Shown here: positions 44,900 to 52,721 of the stretch, piece by piece | Position numbering within the stretch: the stretch's first letter is position 1 | Layout: the number at the start of each line of letters is the position of its first letter | NCBI GenBank assembly: GCA_965217195.1 | Contig: CBDCHL010000004.1 | Span: 372,001-436,000 of the forward strand | From: UBA6623 sp965217195 | Lineage (GTDB): Bacteria; Acidobacteriota; Terriglobia; Bryobacterales; UBA6623 | Direction of reading: 5' to 3' | Length of the DNA: 64,000 bases | Notes under the pieces: model-generated | Told to the model about the DNA's origin: nothing | What the model saw: the letters and a program-made list of their open reading frames with translations, nothing else | Databases searched by the model: none | Translations under genes and position numbers: made by a program

Positions 44900-44914
44900 C
44901 ACGCTTTCAGCGTG
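44900..44914. repeat. REP-like palindrome
   Basis: CACGCT-TTC-AGCGTG is a perfect 6-bp hairpin in the 248-base gap between the aminotransferase and zapA genes. The gap also contains the direct repeat GCCGAA(A)TCACCTG at about 44801 and 44833. No gene is seen in the gap. Confidence 0.45.
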
Positions 44915-45038
44915 CAGCGTCGCGATTCCCAGCTACATCAATTGAACCCGCAACGAAGCCCCAAAACTAACTTTGCGACATCCCCTTAGCGTGTGTCCGC
45001 CACGTAAATCGGAGATACGTGCCCCGGCGTCGCGGAAA

Positions 45039-45374
45039 TCAATCCGCGGCGGGAAAGACGGCGGCGGGCTCCTCAGCGGCCTCGTCGATACGCTCTAATA
45101 ACTCGCGTAGGTGATCCGCCTTGGCCGCTATCTCTTTCTGAAGTTCCTCGTGCTTTTGCAGCAGTGCATCGTGTTCGTCCGCTAGATGCAAGGCAGTGAG
45201 GACGGCAATGCGGAACTGATCGGGAATCCGTACCTGGCGGGAAATGAAGTTCATCTTCTCGTCAACCAGCGCGGCCAGCTCGCGGGTGTGTTCCGGGTGG
45301 TCGCCGCCCTTAATGTAGTAGTCCTGACCAAAAATGCTGACTTTGATTCCGCTGTCTGGGGACATGTCCGCCAT
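45039..45374 (-). CDS. zapA: Cell division protein ZapA
   Basis: A 111-residue protein with the ZapA pattern IKVSIFGQDYYIKG, followed by DPEHTRELAALVDEKM and a C-terminal coiled coil (ALHLADEHDALLQKHEELQKE). ZapA binds FtsZ and bundles its filaments at mid-cell. It follows the zapB-like gene by 64 bases on the same strand. Confidence 0.9.
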   Translation of the reverse strand: MADMSPDSGIKVSIFGQDYYIKGGDHPEHTRELAALVDEKMNFISRQVRIPDQFRIAVLTALHLADEHDALLQKHEELQKEIAAKADHLRELLERIDEAAEEPAAVFPAAD

Positions 45375-45438
45375 CCCGATTTCTCAAGTTTGCCACAGCG
45401 GGTCTACATCGCGGGACACGACCCGTCGTCGTCAAGTC

Positions 45439-45729
45439 TCACGCATCGAGGCTGTCGATGCGTTCGACCAAGGCTTCAATGCGGCCGCGGACTTCGTCCC
45501 TTTCCGCGCGCATCTCCGCGACCTCGCTGTTCAAGCGCTCGATCTCAGTATCCTTTTCCGCCACGAGGCCTTGCAGACGCTGTGCCTCCGCCTCGGCAGC
45601 CGATTGCTTGTCCTCAGCGTCGCGAATTCGGCTGATTGCACCCTGAATGCGGTTTTCCAATTTGTCGAGCGAACGGAGAGCGTCCAGGCCGTCAGAACCG
45701 GACTCGGAAAGGGAGATTTGTGATGCCAT
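45439..45729 (-). CDS. ZapB-like coiled-coil protein
   Basis: A 96-residue protein, coiled coil from about residue 20 to the end (LDKLENRIQGAISRIR, AQRLQGLVAEKDTEIERLNS, ALVERIDSLDA). Its place immediately upstream of zapA and its size fit the ZapB/cell-division coiled-coil class that links ZapA to the divisome, but coiled coils are weak evidence of homology. Confidence 0.7.
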   Translation of the reverse strand: MASQISLSESGSDGLDALRSLDKLENRIQGAISRIRDAEDKQSAAEAEAQRLQGLVAEKDTEIERLNSEVAEMRAERDEVRGRIEALVERIDSLDA

Positions 45730-45759
45730 CGTCGTCTTGAAGCCCTGCCTCGTTTATCT

Positions 45760-45787
45760 ATCCTACCCCAGATCGTTTTCGCGACAA
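45760..45787 (-). promoter_or_regulatory. Possible promoter of the zapB-like/zapA pair
   Basis: On the minus strand TTGTCG (45787-45782) and TAGGAT (45765-45760) are 16 bases apart, giving a start about 25 bases upstream of the zapB-like gene. The match to consensus is moderate. Confidence 0.35.
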
Positions 45788-45904
45788 CAGAAATTTCGCG
45801 CGCAAGGTCACGTTTTCTTAATTCGTGACTCGCTCACCTACCTAAGACCGGCAACGGCAGTGGAAACAGGGCCTAGTCAGCTTCGCCGACCGCCCATTTT
45901 CGGG

Positions 45905-47956
45905 CTATTGACGCGGCAGATCGAGCGCCGGATTGCCGTTGAAAAAGTCGAAAGGTCGCAGCTCGAAGCTGTGCCACAATGTCGGCATCACGGGCCAATC
46001 TTCTCCCCGAACCATGTGCTGCATGGTGATCGAATGCCACAGTATCAGATCGGTCTCGCCGAGCTCTCGGTCCGCCGCCGTCCACGCAGGCAAGCCCTTG
46101 CCCGGCTCGCTAAGGGTAGGATAGTCACCCGCGGCGTAACGTTCGTCCTTGCGATAAGGCGTCACCCATAAATGATGATCGATGAACCCGGCACGGCGGC
46201 GCGGGTAGTCGTCGGCCGTCATCAGAGTCGTGCTGGTCCTGCCGGGACGAAGTTGATAGCTGGTCGGGTACCCGACGTGGTTCTTTCGCCCCGAACTAGT
46301 TACTCGCCATAGCGTCGGCTTGCGAAGGTCGATATCGAGCTTTCCTTCGCTTTCCTTGTTGAGAACTCGCGGCTCACGAACCCAAATACTGCGTCGGGGA
46401 TGATCGGCCGGCAGCATTTTCGTCACCAGTCGGTCAGCGATGAAGCGGTTGACCGGCCCGTCGACATCGAGGTCGATACGGAAGTTGAAGTAGTGATCGT
46501 GATTCACCGCTACGATGTGTTTGTCGACGAAACGACCGTAGGCGTCCGGAGCGGGCCGAGCCGAGGCGCCGCCGTTTCCGTTGCCGTCACCCGCGTGAGT
46601 TTCGCCCGCGTCGGAAAGCTCCTCCCGCGGCGCGTCTGCCGTGGCTTCCTTGACGATCTTTGCCTCGGCTTCGCCCGAAGCGCCGACCCGCACGCGAATC
46701 GATCCGTTCTGTAGGAAAACCCAGTCGAAAATGTAATCGTAGTTGCCGACCACGGCGGCGGCACGCACGACCAGATCGCGCTGCCGGCGGCTTTCCGGTT
46801 CGGGTGAGAGCGCGTGCCTCCACGCCATCGCGCCCGGATCGCGCTCGAACAGGCAAATAATGTCCCGCCGCGTTTGCGGACGCCCGTTGTCCTGCGCCAC
46901 CAAGCCGTCAAGGTAGACGGCGTTGTCGGGGCAATCCAGATCCCTGAGCAACGGCTTGGCGATGCCCCCGGCGGTGAACTCGCCCAAGTCCAAGAAATTG
47001 CGGTTATACCAGTTGAAGGCCGGATCCATATAAGGCACGAACATTTCCGACAAATAGCCCTCGTAGAGCACCGGCCGCTTGTCGTCGTCGTCGCGATAGG
47101 TCACCGTCGAGACGATGATTCCCACCCGCTGGTCGTGCCGCACATGGAACCGCCAGTTCTGCCACTCGACGATATTGCCGTCGATCGTAAAACCGGGGCC
47201 CAGCGGCTGCTCGATCCGCAACGGCCCCGGCACTTCCCGCGGCGGGCCGATCGATGCCGGGTCGTAGTCGGCTCGCGTATCGGGAATCGGAACCACGCCC
47301 TCGTCGACCACGCGCAGGACTTTCTTCTCATTCATGTCGAGCACCACGGTTACGCCCTCAATGCGACTCGTCCACTGGTTGCGCCGATTACCCGCGCGGT
47401 GGCACGTGGCATGGCCGACCCGACGGCCACGCTGTTCGTCGGTTCCGTAGTAGCCGGGCGGCCCGACGCCGCAATCGATGAAGGTTAGGTCTTCGATACC
47501 GCGTTTCTTGAGCGCGGCGATAAAGTCGGGATGCTTCTTGATCTCTTTCTTCAGAGCCTCGTGCTCTTCGCCCAGCCAGTTGGCATGGGCTTCGGTGAGT
47601 TCACTCCAGGACGTCAGCTCCTCGGCCGCGAGATCGATTTCGGCCTCGTAGGTCTTTTCCTTTTGGCGCACGAGCGCGAAGGCCCGCCGCGAAAACTCTT
47701 TGCCTTTTGAAAAGCCCCAGACTTCGTCTTTTGGCGGAGGCTTGAGGTTGATCATTGAGAAGCGCGTTTCTTCGTCGAGCTTGCCGTCGTCGCGCAGAAT
47801 TTCGAGAACCGCCCAATACTCTTGAAAGTTCAGAGGATCGAGCGGGTGTTGAACCTGCTGCGCCGGGAGCGGTGTGACCAACATTGGTAAGACCAAACCG
47901 AGCAAAGAGAGCACGATGCCGACCGGGGCCCTCAACCGTCGATGGAAACTTTTCAA
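45905..47956 (-). CDS. Exported copper amine oxidase
   Basis: About 683 residues from TTG 47956, chosen because GGGGGA lies eight bases upstream and a signal peptide follows directly (VGIVLSLLGLVLPMLVTPLPAQ); the frame is open to 48055. The TPQ-forming tyrosine is in VVGNYDYIFDWVF near residue 406, copper ligands in VNHDHYFNFRIDLDVDG near 485 and the third His in PTLWHSFELRPFDFF near 660, followed by NPALDLP. It oxidises primary amines to aldehydes with release of ammonia and peroxide. The Thr usually three residues before the Asn is Val here, and an acidic glycine-rich insertion precedes the HxH motif. Confidence 0.92.
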   Translation of the reverse strand: MKSFHRRLRAPVGIVLSLLGLVLPMLVTPLPAQQVQHPLDPLNFQEYWAVLEILRDDGKLDEETRFSMINLKPPPKDEVWGFSKGKEFSRRAFALVRQKEKTYEAEIDLAAEELTSWSELTEAHANWLGEEHEALKKEIKKHPDFIAALKKRGIEDLTFIDCGVGPPGYYGTDEQRGRRVGHATCHRAGNRRNQWTSRIEGVTVVLDMNEKKVLRVVDEGVVPIPDTRADYDPASIGPPREVPGPLRIEQPLGPGFTIDGNIVEWQNWRFHVRHDQRVGIIVSTVTYRDDDDKRPVLYEGYLSEMFVPYMDPAFNWYNRNFLDLGEFTAGGIAKPLLRDLDCPDNAVYLDGLVAQDNGRPQTRRDIICLFERDPGAMAWRHALSPEPESRRQRDLVVRAAAVVGNYDYIFDWVFLQNGSIRVRVGASGEAEAKIVKEATADAPREELSDAGETHAGDGNGNGGASARPAPDAYGRFVDKHIVAVNHDHYFNFRIDLDVDGPVNRFIADRLVTKMLPADHPRRSIWVREPRVLNKESEGKLDIDLRKPTLWRVTSSGRKNHVGYPTSYQLRPGRTSTTLMTADDYPRRRAGFIDHHLWVTPYRKDERYAAGDYPTLSEPGKGLPAWTAADRELGETDLILWHSITMQHMVRGEDWPVMPTLWHSFELRPFDFFNGNPALDLPRQ

Positions 47957-48210
47957 TGCCGTTGTCCCCCTTTCGAAAAGGACCGCCGCAAGGCCGCGCG
48001 AAGCGGCACCCCAAGAGTAGTTGTTTGCGCACGCCAGGTCAATCTCGGGCAACACCGAAACGCTGCTTGCAGGAGTGTTGTTCGCTGATTCGCGGGCGTC
48101 GCGGCCGTCGTACTACCCGAGTGCCGGGGGAAAGTAAACCCTCTTACATTACGACAGTAGTACAATTGAGCTATTGTTTTCAATGAGTTAGTGACCATAC
48201 CATCGAAGGC

Positions 48211-50670
48211 ATGAGGGTTCTCCGCCACCGGTGCTTCCAAAAGCCTTCCATTTTCAATAAGTTGTTTCCAAGGTCTACGCGCCGCGGCGTCGCTGTATCG
48301 CTTTCGGCCGTTTTGGTTGCTCTTCTTCTATCGGCCGGTCCCGGCACGTCCCCGTTGTGGGCGGACCATGTCGAGGAAGAGGAAGCACAACTGCGCGGGC
48401 TCAATTCCGCCGTCCTTCAGCTTCTCAGCGAAAAGATTGGCGCCTCTCCCGCGCAGCAAGCCGCTTTGGAACAGCGTGCGGCCGTGGTCCTCGCCGAGCG
48501 CATGGAAGCTCTGGAAAGCCTGATCGAAGAGCATCCGGAAATCGCCGTGTCGGTGGCGTTTTCCGAAGACGTGCTGGCGCGTCTCGGGGCGGCGTTCACC
48601 AGTTCGGCTTCCTTGCTCGAGGAACGCGGGGCTTGGAGCGGGGTGATTCAACAGCTGGTCATCAACCAGGAATCGCTCGACACGCAGACGACCGTCACCG
48701 ACTTGGTTGTCGGCAGCCAGTCGTATCGAGTTCACTTCACCCCTGACGCCGCCGGCGACGCCAAGAGCGGCGACCAGGTCGTCGTGACCGGTGTTCGCGC
48801 CGGCGGGGCGATTGCCGGAGTTGATACGGAAACGACCGGTTCCGCCGCGCCGGCCACCTCGTGCAGCGATACGACCGGCGACCAGAAAATCGCGTTCCTG
48901 ATGATCACGTTCCCCGACACCCCGTTCCCCAACGACGTGACGCGGCCGGGGTTGCTCGATATCGGATTTTCAGAAACACCTGCATCGGTCAATACCTACT
49001 TGCAGGAGAACTCCTACAACGCCGCATCGGCGAGCACCGCCGTCGGCGACGTGTACCCGCTCGACGGCTCGTCCTATCTGCTCGACCCGGCGCCCGAGAG
49101 CAACCCGTACGGCTGCTCGACCTCCGCAGGCGACTACAACCAAATCATTGACGCCGCTCTCGCGAAAGCTTCCGCGGACGGATTCGTTCCCGAGAACTAT
49201 CACCGCATCGCCTTCGTGCACCCCACCCCGGCCGGAGTCTCCTCTTGCTGGTACGGACTCGGGTCGCTGGGTTGCTGGGGTACCCGACCCGACAACTCCG
49301 CCTCGGCGGGGTATTCCTGGCTGCACACCAATGCGATGGACAGTCGAGCCGAAGGCGTCCGCGTCGCCGCGCATGAGTTAGGTCACAACAAATGGCTGCA
49401 TCACTCGGGGTCGCTCGACTACGGCGCCGAGCCGCTGGGCGCGCCCGACCCGACCGCCGGCGGCCATAGCGAGTACGGCGACGTCTATTCGGTGATGGGC
49501 AGCAGCAGCGGTCACTTCACGCCCTATCAAAAGGTCCAACTCGGCTGGTACACCATCGACTCGGGCAGCTACAGTGTGCAAACGGTTGCCGGCAACGGGA
49601 CGTTCTACCTCCATCCGGGGGAATCCTCGGCGACCGGCCTGAAGGGGCTGAAGATCAAGCGCGGCACCGACACGACCAACAGCAACTGGCTGTGGCTCGA
49701 ATACCGTGACAACAGCGGCGACTACGACACGACGACCACTACATCGTCCAATATGAGCGGCGGCTTGATTCGTTACGACGACTCGCGCAACGATTCGGGC
49801 ACGCACCGCCATAAGACCTTTCTGCTCGACTTCCACCCCGAAACAGGGACCTTTAGCGACCCCGCGCTCGCCGTCGGCGAGTCTTGGGGCGACCCCCACA
49901 GCAATTTGACCATCGAGGTTCTTTCGGTCACCGGCGATAATCGCCTCGAAGTGCGCGTGACTTTTGGAGCGATCTCGTGTATCCCCGCCGACCCGACTGT
50001 CACGCTTGCTCCGTCGAGCCAGAGCACCGACGCCGGTGCGCCGGCGGCCTTCACCGTCTCGGTCCAAAACAACGACAACGTCGGTTGCTGGCCCGAGTCG
50101 TTCAGCTTATCCCCTGCGGCATTGCCTTCCGGTTGGAGCTCGAGTCTGGCGGCGTCGATCGCGGGTATCGCACTAGGAGCCACGGACAGTACAACCTGGA
50201 CCGTCACGCCGTCCGCCGATGCCGGCGGCTCATCGAGGGGGCTCTCGGTCACCGCTACGCAAACAACGTCAGGACTTTCCGACGTCTCAAACTCCGCGAC
50301 CCTCAACGTCCTGACCCCGACCGTCAGCTTGCAGGTCTATAAGACCGGCGGCCGCGGATCATTCGAGCTCGATAATCCTTCGACGACTTGCGGCAGTGAT
50401 TGCACCTATGACTATCCGGAGACCCCGGTCGAAACCGTCACCGTAACGGCGGTGCCGGGGAACAAGCAGTGCCTGCTCTCCTGGGGCGGCGCCTGCGCGG
50501 CGCTCGATCCCGCCACGCAAACGTCGTGCACCGTCGACGTCTCAGCCGACGTGGATATCTCAGCCGGCTTTGGGAAATGCGGTGGCGGAGGCTCCGGAGG
50601 TGGCGGCGGCGGCAACGGCGGCGGTGGAGGCTCGGATAAACCGGGCAACGGCAAGGGCCGAAACAAGTAA
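48211..50670 (+). CDS. Secreted metalloprotease (M11/M6-like) with repeat domains and glycine-rich tail
   Basis: An 819-residue protein with signal peptide (AVSLSAVLVALLLSAGPG, near residues 28-50). The propeptide-like region runs to about residue 220; the zinc motif HELGHNKWLHHSGSLDYG is near residue 386 (HExxHxxxxH), followed by SVMGSSSG with the Met-turn, the gametolysin/M11-like arrangement. After residue 590 comes a NEW3/Ig-like beta domain (PADPTVTLAPSSQSTDAGAP) with further beta repeats, and the end is a glycine-rich low-complexity stretch with a lysine-rich tip. Divergent from the amine oxidase gene; no shared promoter was found in the 155-250 bases between. Confidence 0.82.
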   Translation: MRVLRHRCFQKPSIFNKLFPRSTRRGVAVSLSAVLVALLLSAGPGTSPLWADHVEEEEAQLRGLNSAVLQLLSEKIGASPAQQAALEQRAAVVLAERMEALESLIEEHPEIAVSVAFSEDVLARLGAAFTSSASLLEERGAWSGVIQQLVINQESLDTQTTVTDLVVGSQSYRVHFTPDAAGDAKSGDQVVVTGVRAGGAIAGVDTETTGSAAPATSCSDTTGDQKIAFLMITFPDTPFPNDVTRPGLLDIGFSETPASVNTYLQENSYNAASASTAVGDVYPLDGSSYLLDPAPESNPYGCSTSAGDYNQIIDAALAKASADGFVPENYHRIAFVHPTPAGVSSCWYGLGSLGCWGTRPDNSASAGYSWLHTNAMDSRAEGVRVAAHELGHNKWLHHSGSLDYGAEPLGAPDPTAGGHSEYGDVYSVMGSSSGHFTPYQKVQLGWYTIDSGSYSVQTVAGNGTFYLHPGESSATGLKGLKIKRGTDTTNSNWLWLEYRDNSGDYDTTTTTSSNMSGGLIRYDDSRNDSGTHRHKTFLLDFHPETGTFSDPALAVGESWGDPHSNLTIEVLSVTGDNRLEVRVTFGAISCIPADPTVTLAPSSQSTDAGAPAAFTVSVQNNDNVGCWPESFSLSPAALPSGWSSSLAASIAGIALGATDSTTWTVTPSADAGGSSRGLSVTATQTTSGLSDVSNSATLNVLTPTVSLQVYKTGGRGSFELDNPSTTCGSDCTYDYPETPVETVTVTAVPGNKQCLLSWGGACAALDPATQTSCTVDVSADVDISAGFGKCGGGGSGGGGGGNGGGGGSDKPGNGKGRNK

Positions 50671-50751
50671 GGCGCTGCCGCCTGCTCGAAACCCTCGACC
50701 AGCATGATGTCGCTTTGCAGGTTGTCTTCGCGGCTGTAAAGCACTGGCAGA

Positions 50752-51162
50752 TTGGTTGAAACAGCGCATTTGCTGGGGGCGCCCCGCAATGAGGCCCGCC
50801 TGATGAAAGCGTTCGGTCGGGCCAAGTCAGGCAAAGGAAAGCCGAGCTCAGTTTCGAAATTGCTCCGCGAACTCCGCGTTGACGAAAAGAGCAAAGCTAA
50901 GGCGCGCTGCGAAGCGGTGTTTCATCCAGAGTTCGTCGAAGACTTGTGGTATTGGATCGCCGAAGACAGGCGAACCGCACTGCGCGCCGTCGACATTGTC
51001 GAGGCCGTCCTACGCGATCCGTTTCACGGCATCGGCAAACCCGAGGCGCTGAAGTACCAATTGCAGGGGGCTTGGTGGCGACGGCTCACCCGCGAACATC
51101 GCATCGTCTACACGGTTACGGCCCGGCGCGTGGATTTTCTCCAGGCGAGGTATCACTACTGA
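50752..51162 (+). CDS. YoeB-type mRNA interferase fused to an antitoxin C-terminal tail
   Basis: A 136-residue frame from TTG 50752. Residues about 50-136 match YoeB/Txe: FHPEFVEDLWYWIAEDRRTA, DPFHGIGKPEALKYQLQGAW, RRLTREHRIVYTV and the C-terminal ARYHY that holds the catalytic His/Tyr. Residues 1-45 (VETAHLLGAPRNEARLMKAF and onward) look like the last part of a YefM/Phd antitoxin, whose N-terminal DNA-binding part is missing; an in-frame TAA lies 13 bases upstream of the TTG. Whether the toxin is active without a full antitoxin is not clear. The 80-base gap before it holds nothing. Confidence 0.75.
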   Translation: MVETAHLLGAPRNEARLMKAFGRAKSGKGKPSSVSKLLRELRVDEKSKAKARCEAVFHPEFVEDLWYWIAEDRRTALRAVDIVEAVLRDPFHGIGKPEALKYQLQGAWWRRLTREHRIVYTVTARRVDFLQARYHY

Positions 51163-51210
51163 GCGATCACCGAAAACTCGGACGTTTCGCGCCGGCAGGG
51201 CTCCATTCCA

Positions 51211-52317
51211 TTACTCCACGGTTTCTTCGCGCACGGTCAAGGACTCCACGTAATCCCGGTCCACCTCGTAGCCGCATCCATAGGCATCGGGCGCCTCGAT
51301 CGTTCCTCGCTCAGTCACCTCGACCGGCGGGACGACCACGTCGCGCTTCCAATAACGTTTCGAGGCCGAAACATCGCCGGGTAACGAGAAACCCTCCAGC
51401 GTTGAGAGCGCGATGTTGTGGGCTCGGCCTATGCCGCTTTCGAGCATCCCGCCGCACCATACCGGGATACCCTGCTCACGGCACACGTTGTGAACTCGCA
51501 GGGCCTCTGCGAACCCGCCCACGCGGCCGAGCTTGATGTTGATGATTCGGGCCGCGCCCATCTCAATGGCTTGCCGGGCGTGGTGCGCGTTGCGAATGCA
51601 CTCGTCGAGACAGATCGGCGTGGTGAGGGAGGCTTGTAGAGCAACGTGATCGATGATCTCGTCATGAGCAAGCGGTTGCTCGATCATCATCAGATCAAAG
51701 GCGTCGAGTTGCTTGAGGTGGCGGCTATCGTCGAGCGTGTAAGCGGAGTTGGCGTCGGCCATAAGCTGAATGTCGGGGAAACGCTCGCGAACCCGGCGGA
51801 CGACGTCAACGTCCCAACCCGGCTTGATCTTGATCTTGATGCGCTGGTATCCGGCAGCCGTTTCGCGTTGGATCAAATCGAGCAATTGCTCGACCGAGTC
51901 CTGAATGCCGATCGAGACCCCGCAGGCGATCTCTGTCCGGCTGCCGCCGAGGTGTTTCCAAAGCGGCGCGCCGGCCAAGCGCGCCTCGAGATCCCACAGG
52001 GCGGCCTCCAGCCCTCCGCGCGCCATTTGATGACCCCGTATGTGGCTGCTCAGTTCGGTGGCTTGCGCGGCCGAAGCGAGGGGCTTCTCCATCACCCGCG
52101 GCGCGACGAAATCCCGCAAGATCAACCAGGCAGCGTCGGTCCATTCCTCGTTATAAAACGGGCGCTCCCCTGCGGTCACCTCACCCCAGCCGACGGCTCC
52201 CTCGCCTTCAACTTCGACGAGAAGAATCCTGCGTTCGTTCGTCCGCCCAAAGCTGGTCTCAAAAAAATGGACCAGCGGCATCCGGATTTCGCGTAGCGTA
52301 ATGCGGTCGATTTTCAT
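51211..52317 (-). CDS. Enolase-superfamily enzyme, o-succinylbenzoate synthase / N-acylamino acid racemase type
   Basis: A 368-residue protein from ATG 52317 (the upstream open frame lacks homology). The MLE/OSBS active site is complete: the KxK base in RIKIKIKPG near residue 155, metal ligands in MADANSAY, MIEQPL and CLDECI, and the second lysine in INIKLGRVGG near residue 256. Such enzymes make o-succinylbenzoate for menaquinone or racemise N-acylamino acids; no other men gene is near, so either role is possible. Confidence 0.88.
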   Translation of the reverse strand: MKIDRITLREIRMPLVHFFETSFGRTNERRILLVEVEGEGAVGWGEVTAGERPFYNEEWTDAAWLILRDFVAPRVMEKPLASAAQATELSSHIRGHQMARGGLEAALWDLEARLAGAPLWKHLGGSRTEIACGVSIGIQDSVEQLLDLIQRETAAGYQRIKIKIKPGWDVDVVRRVRERFPDIQLMADANSAYTLDDSRHLKQLDAFDLMMIEQPLAHDEIIDHVALQASLTTPICLDECIRNAHHARQAIEMGAARIINIKLGRVGGFAEALRVHNVCREQGIPVWCGGMLESGIGRAHNIALSTLEGFSLPGDVSASKRYWKRDVVVPPVEVTERGTIEAPDAYGCGYEVDRDYVESLTVREETVE

Positions 52318-52721
52318 GAACGGTCCGACTCGTCGGGCGCGTCGCTGAGGGACGTCGATACTCAACGCGGTCGCGCTAATGATTCTACGCGACAGAGCAA
52401 CCCCGCCGGGGCCGCGGAGTGCAAGCCGGCTCATCCCGGACGTTTGAAATACCAAAGCCAGTAGTACTGGGTTCCGGCACTCAAGTCAGCCCTTTTCCGC
52501 GCGCGCCCCGACAGGTCGAGGCTTCCCAAGGCGGGACGCCGGCTCGGCCGCATCGCCTTGGCCCGCTTGCCCGAAAGGCCTCGAACCGCTAGCCTGGATT
52601 TCTGTCTCGCCGGAAGAAAACGCACGCCCGTTCGAAACCCCCGGTCGAAGCTCCGGCTCCCGAGCCGTCCCGACCTGCCTCCGGTCAAGGAACGGCCTCC
52701 GAAATTCCGCTCCCGATCCGA

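Noticed and set aside
44791..45038. 6S RNA downstream of zapA
   Set aside because: 6S RNA genes often follow zapA. The region contains a short palindrome but I could not draw the long rod with a central bubble, so a REP-like repeat is a better description.
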